Positions 1-7,909 of a DNA stretch of 11,440 nt are shown here, in pieces. The notes under the pieces are model-generated. The model did no database searches. It saw only the letters and a list, made by a program, of their open reading frames with translations, and was not told the origin of the DNA. This stretch comes from GCA-2701705 sp036163455. GTDB taxonomy: Bacteria > Pseudomonadota > Gammaproteobacteria > GCA-002705445 > GCA-002716945. A program made the translations under genes and the position numbers. Numbering within the stretch: the first letter of the stretch is position 1; every line of letters begins with the position of its first letter. The stretch is taken from NCBI GenBank assembly GCA_036163455.1, contig JAYZKL010000060.1, positions 1-11,440 of the forward strand, written 5' to 3'.

Positions 1-2047
1 AATCACAATATTCATACCAAATAAAACTATATAGGGACCCAGCTATCAAATCGAATCTGAAACTAGAGAAATGTTTTTTATAGTCAGAAATAATGTCATT
101 TAATCTTGTTAAGATCCACTTATCGTATAGAGATAGAGATTCATAGTTAATTTTCTGATTATATTCTTTGAGGTCAACCGTCATAAAAACAAACCTTGAG
201 GCATTCCATAGTTTGTTGCAAAAATTCCTATAACCCTCGATTCTATTTAAATCAAAGTTGATATCTCTACCTGTCGAGGCCAATGCACTAAAGCAGAAAC
301 GAAGTGCATCTGCACCATATGGTTTTATACCATCAGGAAATTCTATCTTTGTTTTTTTAATAATCTTTTCTTCGAGTTTAGGTTGAACTAAATTAGATGT
401 TCTTTTATCTAGTAAATCTTGGAGATTTATTCCGTCAATTATATCTATAGGGTCAATTATATTGCCAAGTGATTTAGACATTTTCTTTCCTTCAGAATCT
501 CTTACCAATCCATGTATGTAAATAGTTTTAAAAGGAATTTTGTTAGTAAACTTCAATCCCATCATTACCATTCGTGCAACCCAAAAGAAAATGATATCAA
601 AACCCGTAACTAAAACATTTGTAGGGTAAAAATTTTTAAATTCATTTGTCTCTTCTGGCCACCCCAACGTTGTAAATGGCCAAAGTGCAGAAGAAAACCA
701 AGTATCAAGCACATCTTGGTCTTGAGTTAGTTTAAGATTTTTATCAAGTTTATATTTTTCCCTTACTTGATTCTCATCATTCCCAACATAAATATTGCCT
801 TTATTATCAAACCAAGCTGGAATTCTATGACCCCACCAAATTTGTCTACTTATACACCAGTCTTCTATATTTTCTAACCAATTAAAATAAACCTTTTCCC
901 AGTTTTTTGGTACAAACTTTATATGCCCGTCCTTAACTGCTTTTATTGCGGGTTCAGCCAAGCCATCCATTTTCATAAACCATTGGTCGGTTAACAGAGG
1001 TTCAATTATTTCTCCAGATCTGTCTCCAACAGGAATAGAAGTTTTATATTTTTCTTTTTTTACTAATCTGTTTTCTTTTTCCAATTTTCTCAGAACTAAT
1101 TCTCTTGCATCATGAATATTAATATCTACCAGATCTTTAGTAACTTCAGAATTAAGTGTCCCATTTTTATTTAATATATTTATGGTGTCTAATTTATGTT
1201 TTTCTCCTAATTTATAGTCGTTAAAGTCATGACCCGGTGTAACTTTGACACATCCAGTTCCAAAGTTCATATCAATTGATTCATCTTGTATTATTGGAAC
1301 TTTCCTCTTTATAAATGGTATCTGAATATACTTATTGATTAAATGCATATACCGCTCATCTTTAGGATTGATACAGACAGCAGTATCACCAAATAATGTT
1401 TCTGGTCTTGTTGTTGCTACAGTAATCTTTTCTTTACTGTCAACAACATCGTAATCAATAAAAAATAACAAACCTTCTTTTTCAATATTAGAAACTTCTA
1501 GATCTGAAATAGCTGTTTGAAGCTTTATATCCCAATTAACAAGCCTATTTTTCCTATATATAATTTTTTTATCATATAGGCTAATAAAAACCTTTTGAAC
1601 AGCATCACTTAATTCATCATCCATAGTAAATCTATTTCTCTTCCAGTCTGCCGAAGACCCAATTCTTTTTGTTTGATTAATAATTGTATTTCCAGATTTT
1701 TCTTTCCATTTCCAAACTTCTTTCACAAAATCATCTCTATTAAGAGATTGTCTTGTTTTACCTGATTGCTTGAGATTATTTTCAACAACAATTTGAGTTG
1801 CTATTCCTGCATGATCAGTTCCTGGCTGCCATAAAACGCTTTTGCCAAGCATTCGGTTATATCTTATAAGAATATCAATAATAGTATGCTGAAAGGCATG
1901 TCCCATATGTAAAGTGCCAGTTACATTTGGTGGAGGAAGAACAATAGAGTAATTAGATTTAAATTCTTTAGGTGAAAAACAATCATTTTCCATCCATTTT
2001 TCATAAATCTTTTTTTCAAGATTAGAAGGAGAGTACTTTTTTTCCAT
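1..2047 (-). CDS. valS: Valyl-tRNA synthetase (partial; C-terminal part beyond the left edge)
   Basis: Charges tRNA-Val with valine in the cytoplasm (class Ia aminoacyl-tRNA synthetase). About 682 N-terminal codons are present of a family length near 950; the gene is cut by the window edge, not broken. From the ATG at 2047 the protein opens MEKKYSPSNLEKKIYEKWME. The class I HIGH motif appears as HMGH (residues 47-50, in PPPNVTGTLHMGHAF), followed by GTDHAG near residue 75. The CP1 editing domain, which removes mischarged threonine, shows TTRPETLFGDTAV near residue 210 and GTGCVKVTPGHDFNDY after it. KMSKS is at residues 522-526 (bases 470-484). The anticodon-binding helical domain begins (YDKWILTRL, FIWYEYCD) and runs off the edge; the C-terminal coiled coil is not visible. 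The start lies 3 bases after the holC stop with no strong ribosome site, so translation is probably coupled. It is the last visible gene of pepA-holC-valS, the E. coli order. Identity is very secure. Confidence 0.98.
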   Translation of the reverse strand, partial: MEKKYSPSNLEKKIYEKWMENDCFSPKEFKSNYSIVLPPPNVTGTLHMGHAFQHTIIDILIRYNRMLGKSVLWQPGTDHAGIATQIVVENNLKQSGKTRQSLNRDDFVKEVWKWKEKSGNTIINQTKRIGSSADWKRNRFTMDDELSDAVQKVFISLYDKKIIYRKNRLVNWDIKLQTAISDLEVSNIEKEGLLFFIDYDVVDSKEKITVATTRPETLFGDTAVCINPKDERYMHLINKYIQIPFIKRKVPIIQDESIDMNFGTGCVKVTPGHDFNDYKLGEKHKLDTINILNKNGTLNSEVTKDLVDINIHDARELVLRKLEKENRLVKKEKYKTSIPVGDRSGEIIEPLLTDQWFMKMDGLAEPAIKAVKDGHIKFVPKNWEKVYFNWLENIEDWCISRQIWWGHRIPAWFDNKGNIYVGNDENQVREKYKLDKNLKLTQDQDVLDTWFSSALWPFTTLGWPEETNEFKNFYPTNVLVTGFDIIFFWVARMVMMGLKFTNKIPFKTIYIHGLVRDSEGKKMSKSLGNIIDPIDIIDGINLQDLLDKRTSNLVQPKLEEKIIKKTKIEFPDGIKPYGADALRFCFSALASTGRDINFDLNRIEGYRNFCNKLWNASRFVFMTVDLKEYNQKINYESLSLYDKWILTRLNDIISDYKKHFSSFRFDLIAGSLYSFIWYEYCD

Positions 2048-2050
2048 TAT

Positions 2051-2485
2051 TTATATTGTCTCATGCTTTACAATAAAATTATTATTTTTATAGAATAGAT
2101 AATGTTCTCTTGAAATAGTTTTTTGGTTTTCCTTTGGAAGTACGAATTCTACGATTTTTTCAAAATCTTCCCAATCTTTTTGTATCTTATGGCTTAAATT
2201 AAACAGAACTTTGAAAGAAGATGAATCAAATGTCTCTGATAACGAATTTTTATTACAAATAACAACTGGAGCTGGCATGTCAATATTTTCATCAGTTGAG
2301 TGAGGTATGAAGCTTATTTGTTCGAAAGTCCATAGCAAAGAATCTAAATCTTTTATCTGTTGATCATCTTGAGTATTTACAAGAATCTTATATTTATTTT
2401 TATAAAAATGTTTGATGACTTGGCAAATGATTTGGTTAAGTTTTTCTGGTTCTTTAATTATATAAAAAAAAGCTTCGTTCTTCAA
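2051..2485 (-). CDS. holC: DNA polymerase III chi subunit
   Basis: Clamp-loader accessory subunit. In E. coli chi pairs with psi (HolD) and binds the C-terminal tail of SSB, linking the replisome to SSB-coated DNA. The 144-residue length matches the family (147 in E. coli). The visible family signature is LDSLLWTFEQISFIPHS, corresponding to the LW...SFxPH core of chi. It is followed by a PAPVVICN segment and a short FNLS segment where chi proteins have a conserved LINL. Overall conservation is weak, as usual for HolC, and the position between pepA and valS is the strongest support. The start is TTG at 2485: its bases overlap the pepA stop as TTGA, the only stretch before an upstream in-frame stop contains no ATG or GTG, and the next Met is residue 70. 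This is translational coupling to pepA with a rare initiation codon. No holD is visible here. Confidence 0.88.
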   Translation of the reverse strand: MKNEAFFYIIKEPEKLNQIICQVIKHFYKNKYKILVNTQDDQQIKDLDSLLWTFEQISFIPHSTDENIDMPAPVVICNKNSLSETFDSSSFKVLFNLSHKIQKDWEDFEKIVEFVLPKENQKTISREHYLFYKNNNFIVKHETI

Positions 2486-3945
2486 TTTTGTTGGTTGGAT
2501 AAAATAAAATCTGTTAACAAACTAACTGGTCTGCCAGTAGAACCCTTATCTTTTCCAACTTCCCAGGCTGTACCGGCTATATCTAGATGAGCCCACTTAA
2601 TATCATCAGTAAATTTAGCTAGGAAAGCTGCTGCCGTTATAGCGCCTCCATATCTACCACCAATATTTTGTATGTCAGCAAAATTTGTTTTAAGTTCATC
2701 AAAGTAATCATCATAGAGAGGTAATTGCCAAACCCTGTCGCCTGTTCTGTCTCCAGATTTTTTTATTAAATCTGCTAATTTCTGATCATTCGCAAATAGA
2801 CCGCTTGGGTATTTCCCTAATGCTACTGCACACGCTCCAGTTAAAGTTGCCATATCAATAATATATTTTGGTTTGAATTTTTTTGCATAAGTTAATGCAT
2901 CTGCTAATACAAGTCTTCCTTCTGCATCAGTATTAAGTATTTCAATAGAAATACCAGACATACTTGTGACAACATCACCTGGTCTTGAAGCATTACCACT
3001 TGGCATATTTTCAGCACAGGCTAGAATACCAATCACATTTGTTTTTAATTTCATTTCAGCGCATGTTTGTAATGCGCCAATCACACTTGCTGCACCTGAC
3101 ATATCAAATTTCATTTCATCCATTGCTGAGGAAGGTTTTATAGAAATACCGCCAGTATCAAATGTGATACCTTTTCCAACTAAAATAATGGGTTTCTTAT
3201 TTTTCATTGGCAAGTGTTTTATAATCACAAGTTTTCCAGGTTCTTTGCTACCCTTTGAGACGGACAAGAAGGACCCCATTTTTAATGATTTCATTTTCCC
3301 TTCATCAATAACATCAACTTTAATAGAGGAATTAATTTTTTTTAATTTTTTAGCTTCATTACTAAGGAATGTTGGTGTGCAAATATTCGGAGGTGTATTT
3401 CCAAGATCTTTAGCTTTACTAATGCCATTAGATATTGATTTGGCAGCTTTGGCAAAACCATTATATTTATTTTTATTAGAAGCTTTTTTCATTAATAAAA
3501 TACATTTTTTTAATGAAGTTTTATTCTCATCTTTTTTCAGTGAAAAATTGTATAAAGCAGTTTCTGCACCAATTATTATAGTTCTTATAGTTATTTCATC
3601 ATTACCTAAAGAAAGATTATTAATATCCAATAAAATGTTTTTGGTGTTAATTTCGCTAACTTTTTTTATTATACTGAAGATTGATTTAGTTAGTGAAGAT
3701 GGACTATATTTCTTTTTATCGCCTAATCCAAATACAATTATTCTGCTTTTAGCATTATGAAAAATCTGATGCGTTCCTATTTCACCCTTAAATTCTGCAT
3801 TTTTAATACTATTGACAATGTTTTCATTAATATCCTTATCTACTACTGTCTTAATATGGTTAGTTTTTTTATCATTAAATATCCCTAATATGTGATAATC
3901 GCAGGGTTGTTTGGCATCAATTCTATTTATTACCGAATATTCCAT
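2482..3945 (-). CDS. pepA: Leucyl aminopeptidase (M17 family, PepA)
   Basis: Cytosolic two-metal aminopeptidase that removes N-terminal residues from peptides, mainly for peptide turnover. It has 487 residues, close to the 503 of E. coli PepA. The N-terminal domain (about 1-160) is poorly conserved. The C-terminal catalytic domain is complete: K258 and D263 in VGKGITFDTGGISIKP, K270, D281 in MKFDMSGAA, and D340, E342 and R344 in the M17 signature NTDAEGRLVLADAL. All seven sit at a constant offset of 12 from the E. coli metal-binding and catalytic residues, so the enzyme should be active. The ATG at 3945 is preceded by AGGAAG, the best ribosome site in the left half of the window. It heads pepA-holC-valS and overlaps holC by 4 bases. 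E. coli PepA is also a DNA-binding accessory factor for Xer recombination at cer and a regulator of carAB; whether this one has those roles cannot be told from sequence alone. Confidence 0.97.
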   Translation of the reverse strand: MEYSVINRIDAKQPCDYHILGIFNDKKTNHIKTVVDKDINENIVNSIKNAEFKGEIGTHQIFHNAKSRIIVFGLGDKKKYSPSSLTKSIFSIIKKVSEINTKNILLDINNLSLGNDEITIRTIIIGAETALYNFSLKKDENKTSLKKCILLMKKASNKNKYNGFAKAAKSISNGISKAKDLGNTPPNICTPTFLSNEAKKLKKINSSIKVDVIDEGKMKSLKMGSFLSVSKGSKEPGKLVIIKHLPMKNKKPIILVGKGITFDTGGISIKPSSAMDEMKFDMSGAASVIGALQTCAEMKLKTNVIGILACAENMPSGNASRPGDVVTSMSGISIEILNTDAEGRLVLADALTYAKKFKPKYIIDMATLTGACAVALGKYPSGLFANDQKLADLIKKSGDRTGDRVWQLPLYDDYFDELKTNFADIQNIGGRYGGAITAAAFLAKFTDDIKWAHLDIAGTAWEVGKDKGSTGRPVSLLTDFILSNQQN

Positions 3946-3949
3946 AATT

Positions 3950-3955
3950 CTTCCT
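3950..3955 (-). promoter_or_regulatory. Shine-Dalgarno site of pepA
   Basis: On the minus strand AGGAAG lies four bases before the pepA ATG (AGGAAG-AATT-ATG). It stands out because most other starts in this window lack such a motif, and it fixes the pepA start at 3945. The pepA promoter should lie in the AT-rich stretch just beyond it (a TATATA near 3957-3962), but I see no convincing -35 box. Confidence 0.7.
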
Positions 3956-3988
3956 ATATATAAATTTGCTTGAAAATACTTTAATAGA

Positions 3989-4017
3989 TTAACATTTTTT
4001 CATAAAACTTGTAAAAT
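3989..4017 (+). promoter_or_regulatory. Predicted sigma-70 promoter of lptF-lptG
   Basis: TTAACA at 3989-3994 (5 of 6 to TTGACA) is followed by a 17-base spacer and TAAAAT at 4012-4017 (5 of 6 to TATAAT). Transcription would begin near 4024, leaving a leader of about 13 bases before the lptF ATG at 4037 with no Shine-Dalgarno sequence. The promoter sits in the 91-base divergent region between pepA and lptF. AT-rich sequence yields chance matches, but both boxes and the spacing are near ideal and the position fits. Confidence 0.6.
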
Positions 4018-4036
4018 TTAACTATATATTTCAAAC

Positions 4037-5107
4037 ATGCTAAAAATCTTAAGAAAATATTTAATTACCGAAACGGCATATGCAATTATCACTGTATTAC
4101 TAATTTTATTAATTATCTTATCTTCTAATACAATGATGAGGCTTATTGAAGAGGCAGCTGAAGGGAATTTTCCAACTTATTTACTTTTCCCAACTATACT
4201 AATTAAAATTGCGCAGTATTTAATATATCTTATACCTATCAGTCTTTTTTTTGGCATTATTTTATCTCTTGGAAGGTTATACAATACGAATGAAATGGCT
4301 GTTATATCCTCAGCCGGTGTTTCACCAGAAGATTTTGCCAAACTTCTAATACCGGTTATATTGCCTGTAAGCATCATAGTTTCCTTATTTACATTATATT
4401 TAACACCTTTAGCATCAGAATATCGAAGCAAACTTGAACATAGATTAAAAAATGAAGAAAGAGTAGAGGAAGTATCTCCAGGCAAGTTTAATTCATCCAG
4501 TAGTGGAGCATCAACTTTTTTTGTCCATGACATTATCGATGGTAAATTAAATAAAATCTTTTTTAGCACTAAAAACACAAAACATGGTTCTACTGAAACA
4601 GCACAAACTGCAAAATATTTTTATGATGATGAAGACAATAAGTTTCTACAGTTAGAAGAAGGAGAAATTTATCAACTGATAGGAGATCAAGGAGCTACAA
4701 GAAAAACTAAATATAAAGAACATGCCGTGCAACTAGAGCAAATACTTCCTACTTATATTAGTGATAAATCTTCAAGTAAAACAACATATGAGCTTTTCTT
4801 TAGTGACACTAATGAGGATAGCGCAGAACTACAATCTAGATTCCTATTGCCGTTAGCATCCTTGCTGCTTGGGTTTATTGCAATTCCAATAAGTTACTGT
4901 GCGCCAAAAAAAGGGAGATATGCAAAAGTTTTTGTTGGCGCATTATTATATTTTTTTTATTTTGTTAGTATGTCAGTTGCAAAAAAAATGTATATTCTAG
5001 GACAAACACCAAGCTTTTTGGGAATTTGGTGGATACATATTTTTGCCATTATATTTCTTATATATCTTTACTACATTGATTCAACGTCTATTAGAGATAG
5101 AGGCTAA
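4037..5107 (+). CDS. lptF: LPS export system permease LptF
   Basis: Inner-membrane subunit of LptB2FG, the ABC transporter that extracts lipopolysaccharide from the inner membrane and passes it to LptC and the periplasmic bridge. The 356 residues show the family layout: three N-terminal membrane segments (about 13-30, 57-79, 102-123), a large periplasmic beta-jellyroll region (about 126-265), then three more segments (about 268-288, 297-316, 327-347). Conserved LptF-like stretches are PISLFFGIILSLGRLYNTNEM (roughly residues 67-87) with AVISSAGVS after it, and FLLPLASLLLGFIAIPISYCAPKKGR (roughly 269-294). It is chosen as LptF rather than LptG because it is the first gene of the pair, divergent from pepA, and closest to LptF in the segment after TM2. 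The ATG at 4037 follows a predicted promoter closely and lacks a Shine-Dalgarno motif. It shares one base with lptG (TAATG). Confidence 0.96.
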   Translation: MLKILRKYLITETAYAIITVLLILLIILSSNTMMRLIEEAAEGNFPTYLLFPTILIKIAQYLIYLIPISLFFGIILSLGRLYNTNEMAVISSAGVSPEDFAKLLIPVILPVSIIVSLFTLYLTPLASEYRSKLEHRLKNEERVEEVSPGKFNSSSSGASTFFVHDIIDGKLNKIFFSTKNTKHGSTETAQTAKYFYDDEDNKFLQLEEGEIYQLIGDQGATRKTKYKEHAVQLEQILPTYISDKSSSKTTYELFFSDTNEDSAELQSRFLLPLASLLLGFIAIPISYCAPKKGRYAKVFVGALLYFFYFVSMSVAKKMYILGQTPSFLGIWWIHIFAIIFLIYLYYIDSTSIRDRG

Positions 5108-6183
5108 TGGGAATATTAAATCTATATCTTTTTAAACGTTTTATGTATGGGTTTGTACTAAGCCTCGTTGTTTTGCTTTCTATAGAAACTTTTCTTTCAT
5201 TAACTGGAGAATTAGAAGATCTAAATACTGGTAACTACACGTTTCCTGTATTACTCGAGTATACCCTATTAAACGTTCCTCGAAGCATACAAGACTTATT
5301 TCCTTATGCTCTTTTAATTGGAGCAATGCTCTCATTAGGTGCTATGGCTGCAGATTTAGAATTTGTTGCAATACAATCTGCTGGAGTATCAGTGACACAA
5401 ACTATTTTAGTAATTTTAATTCAAACATTCTTTGTCTCTGTAATTTTTTACACAATTTCTAATTTCTCTATTCCTAATTTAAATAAGAAAGCTGAGAGCA
5501 TTAAAAATCTTGCTCTTAATAAGAAGGTAGTTCATAAAGCTAATGGAGTTTGGTTTAAAGATAAAAATAAATTTATAAATATTGACGAAGTGTATTCAAA
5601 TAGCCATTTAAAAAATATATCAGTTTTTAAATATGATTATAGTCTCAAATTACAGTCTTTAAGACATATAGAAGAGGCATCATTTAAAGATGGAATTTGG
5701 ACTCTTAAAGGCGTTAAAGAAACATCATTTAAAAGTAGGCCCATTGAAACTAGACATTATCATAGCCAGAATGAAGTCAAATTTATAGATCCAAAACTAT
5801 TAGATGTCACCATACATAAGCCCCACAACCTTTCCATAGGTGATGTTATAAAAAATATTGAATATTTAAATGAAAATAAATTAGATGATAGTATACAAAA
5901 AAGAATTTTTTGGGAAAAACTGCTTAAACCATTTTCTACTGTAATTATGATATTTTTAGCGATGCCTTTTTTATTTGGAAAATATCGTACGAATACTCAA
6001 GGTAAGAGGATAGTGATAGGGCTTTTAATTGGGATAATATTCTTTGTCACTACGACCATGTTGCCTAATTTGGGTACCGTTATAGGGCTTTCCCCATTCC
6101 TTAATGTTCTTTTGCCAAATATTTTATTTATTATAATTGGTTATAAACTATATAGACATCAATTAGAATTAGGTCTTCAATAA
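5107..6183 (+). CDS. lptG: LPS export system permease LptG
   Basis: Partner of LptF in the LptB2FG lipopolysaccharide extractor of the inner membrane. The 358 residues repeat the same fold: membrane segments at about 12-31, 60-82 and 98-120, a periplasmic jellyroll region (about 122-265), and segments at about 272-291, 301-321 and 327-347. Diagnostic stretches are LGAMAADLEFVAIQSAGVS after TM2 and FWEKLLKPFSTVIMIFLAMPF at TM4 (the conserved FWxKLxxP element preceding the last helices). The ATG shares one base with the lptF stop, so the two subunits should be made in coupled, near-equal amounts. LptB, LptC and LptA are not in the window, as in E. coli where they are encoded elsewhere. The stop codon abuts the convergent stop of the RDD gene with no spacer. 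Confidence 0.96.
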   Translation: MGILNLYLFKRFMYGFVLSLVVLLSIETFLSLTGELEDLNTGNYTFPVLLEYTLLNVPRSIQDLFPYALLIGAMLSLGAMAADLEFVAIQSAGVSVTQTILVILIQTFFVSVIFYTISNFSIPNLNKKAESIKNLALNKKVVHKANGVWFKDKNKFINIDEVYSNSHLKNISVFKYDYSLKLQSLRHIEEASFKDGIWTLKGVKETSFKSRPIETRHYHSQNEVKFIDPKLLDVTIHKPHNLSIGDVIKNIEYLNENKLDDSIQKRIFWEKLLKPFSTVIMIFLAMPFLFGKYRTNTQGKRIVIGLLIGIIFFVTTTMLPNLGTVIGLSPFLNVLLPNILFIIIGYKLYRHQLELGLQ

Positions 6184-6585
6184 TTATTTTTTTGTTACAA
6201 GTTTTGTTTTAGATAAAGTATCTTGTAATGACTTCTTATTGAATAGTAGAAATATATGCCCTCCCAATAGAGCAACAATAAGTCTAACTAATGCTTGAAG
6301 GTATGTAATCTTACGTTCTCCGTTATTATTAACAACTAAAGTCTTCCAAGCTTTCATACCTAGGGTTTGATTATGATTTACCCAAAACCACGAATAATAG
6401 AATACTGTTATACCTAATAAATAAATTTTATAAAGGATATTTTCATAACCAATAGCATGGCCATCTGTAAAAAAATGTAAAGGAATAGTGGCAAAAAATA
6501 AAACTGAAAATAAAAGCAACAAATCATATGTATTTATTAGCAATCTTTTTATTAATCCTATTTCAGAAAATACTTCTTGATCCAT
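6184..6585 (-). CDS. RDD family membrane protein
   Basis: Small integral membrane protein of 133 residues; the molecular function of most RDD proteins is not known. The family's namesake residues are recognisable: R14 and D21 at the start of the first membrane helix (LIKRLLINTYDLLLL), the loop motif NQTLGMKAWKTLVVN (72-86, equivalent to the common GQTLGKxxxGLxVV), and D122 in SLQDTLSKTKLV near the C-terminus. Three hydrophobic segments are seen at about 18-39, 52-70 and 95-115. It is the second gene of a minus-strand pair with moeA: its ATG lies 2 bases past the moeA stop, and there is no Shine-Dalgarno sequence, so translation is probably coupled. Nothing in the sequence ties it to molybdenum cofactor synthesis, so co-transcription may simply reflect compaction. 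Family assignment is good; function unknown. Confidence 0.87.
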   Translation of the reverse strand: MDQEVFSEIGLIKRLLINTYDLLLLFSVLFFATIPLHFFTDGHAIGYENILYKIYLLGITVFYYSWFWVNHNQTLGMKAWKTLVVNNNGERKITYLQALVRLIVALLGGHIFLLFNKKSLQDTLSKTKLVTKK

Positions 6586-6587
6586 AT

Positions 6588-7844
6588 TTAAAATTTATTA
6601 GAGAAAGGAAGAACTTCTACATTATCTCCTTTTTTAATTTTTGAAGTATTAGCTGGAAGTCTGATATAACAATTTGCCATAGCTAGTGAAGTAAGGATGT
6701 TAGAACCTTGCATTCCAGTTGTCTCAACAAAATATTTATTTTTTAACTTTACCAATTTCGCACGCTGATATTCCATGCGTCCCCTTTTCTTATTACTTGT
6801 AGATTTAGTTATTGCATTTATGAATAAAGGGTTTTTTATATTTTTGTTTAACATTTTTTCAATTGCAGGTAATACAAATAATTGAAAAGTAATTACTGTT
6901 GATACAGGATTTCCTGGTAAGCCAAAAAAATATGAATTTTTTATATTACCAAAAGCCAAAGGTCTTCCAGGTTTGATAGCAATCTTCCAAAAATTAATCC
7001 TGCCTATTTCATCCAGAATATCTTTTACATAGTCAGCTTCTCCAACTGAAACTCCACCTGTGGTAATGATAAAATCAGAATCCATGGCAGCTTTTAAAAA
7101 TTTCTCTTTAAGTTTTTTCTTATTATCTTTGACAACCCCCATGTCTTTAACCTCTACTGGAAGCTCTGATAATAGCCCATGTAGTAAATATCTGTTGCTG
7201 TCATATATCTGACCTTCTTTTAATTTTTTACCTACTTGGGTTAATTCATCACCTGTTGAAAAAAAAGCTACTACAGGTTTTTTAATCACTTTTATATTTT
7301 GAATACCAATAGATGACATAATGCCTAAGTCAATAAAATTAATTTGTTTTCCTTTTGGTATAACCGTAGAAAGTTTTTTTATATCTTCACCAACATACCT
7401 CACGTTTTGCCCCGCCTTAATTCTTTCGGGGAATTTGATTAATCCATTTAGAGTCCTAGTCATCTCTTTCATAATAACTGCATTAGCATTTTTCGGTATG
7501 ACAGCTCCAGTCATTACTTTTACAGTTTCATCTTTATTTAACTTTTTTAGATAAGGTTTTCCGGCATAAGATACGCCAACTTCTTTTAAGCAAAAATTAT
7601 TTTTTAATAAAAGATTTTTTGTATTTATGGCATAACCATCCATTGCAGAGTTTTTAAAAGTTGGGATATTAATTTTAGAAACTATGTTTTCTGCAGCAAT
7701 TCTTCCAAGGGAATTTTTTAAATTCATTTTTTCATATTTCAGACTATTTTTTATAGTCGAGACAATCATTGATAATGCTTTTTCAACACTTATTGCTGAA
7801 CGATCAAACTCATTAATACAGGTGTTTTTATTGAATTTAGTCAT
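6588..7844 (-). CDS. moeA: Molybdopterin molybdenumtransferase MoeA
   Basis: Cytoplasmic enzyme that inserts molybdate into adenylylated molybdopterin, the last common step of molybdenum cofactor synthesis. From the ATG at 7844 it has 418 residues (E. coli MoeA 411). Motifs in order: NSAMDGYAI (66-73), MTGAVIPKNANAVIMKE (111-127), VGEDIKK (151-157), STGDEL and YDSNRY (196-201, 214-219), TTGGVSVGEADYVKD (261-275), KPGRPLAFG (291-299) and GLPGNPVS (308-315). The conserved acidic and threonine residues of the active site (D69, T112, D215, D271) are present. The frame is open for 11 more codons to a TTG at 7877, but a TATAAT box at 7866-7871 overlaps that extension, so I prefer the ATG. The RDD gene follows within 2 bases. 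Its presence implies at least one Mo-cofactor enzyme elsewhere in the genome. Confidence 0.95.
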   Translation of the reverse strand: MTKFNKNTCINEFDRSAISVEKALSMIVSTIKNSLKYEKMNLKNSLGRIAAENIVSKINIPTFKNSAMDGYAINTKNLLLKNNFCLKEVGVSYAGKPYLKKLNKDETVKVMTGAVIPKNANAVIMKEMTRTLNGLIKFPERIKAGQNVRYVGEDIKKLSTVIPKGKQINFIDLGIMSSIGIQNIKVIKKPVVAFFSTGDELTQVGKKLKEGQIYDSNRYLLHGLLSELPVEVKDMGVVKDNKKKLKEKFLKAAMDSDFIITTGGVSVGEADYVKDILDEIGRINFWKIAIKPGRPLAFGNIKNSYFFGLPGNPVSTVITFQLFVLPAIEKMLNKNIKNPLFINAITKSTSNKKRGRMEYQRAKLVKLKNKYFVETTGMQGSNILTSLAMANCYIRLPANTSKIKKGDNVEVLPFSNKF

Positions 7845-7865
7845 GTTTTTGTATTTATTATATAA

Positions 7866-7895
7866 ATTATAGTACAATTATAAATAGCATGTAAG
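7866..7895 (-). promoter_or_regulatory. Predicted sigma-70 promoter of moeA
   Basis: Read on the minus strand, CTTACA (7895-7890, 4 of 6 to TTGACA) is followed by an 18-base spacer and a perfect TATAAT (7871-7866). Transcription would start near 7859, about 15 bases before the moeA ATG at 7844. The region contains further TATAAT-like strings on both strands, so the exact box is uncertain and the divergent xerD promoter must overlap it. Confidence 0.45.
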
Positions 7896-7909
7896 ATAAG
7901 ATAATTATT

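Noticed and set aside
3320..3360. T-rich homopolymer runs, also seen elsewhere in the minus-strand genes.
   Set aside because: They encode lysine-rich stretches (AAA codons) in pepA and fit the base composition; no frameshift is seen.
2966..3760. A 264-codon open frame on the plus strand opposite pepA.
   Set aside because: It lies wholly antisense to the conserved M17 catalytic domain, resembles no family I know, and its hydrophobic composition is what the complement of this AT-rich gene would give.
4177..4578. A 133-codon open frame on the minus strand opposite lptF.
   Set aside because: Antisense to conserved lptF membrane segments, with no recognisable domain and no ribosome site; treated as a shadow.
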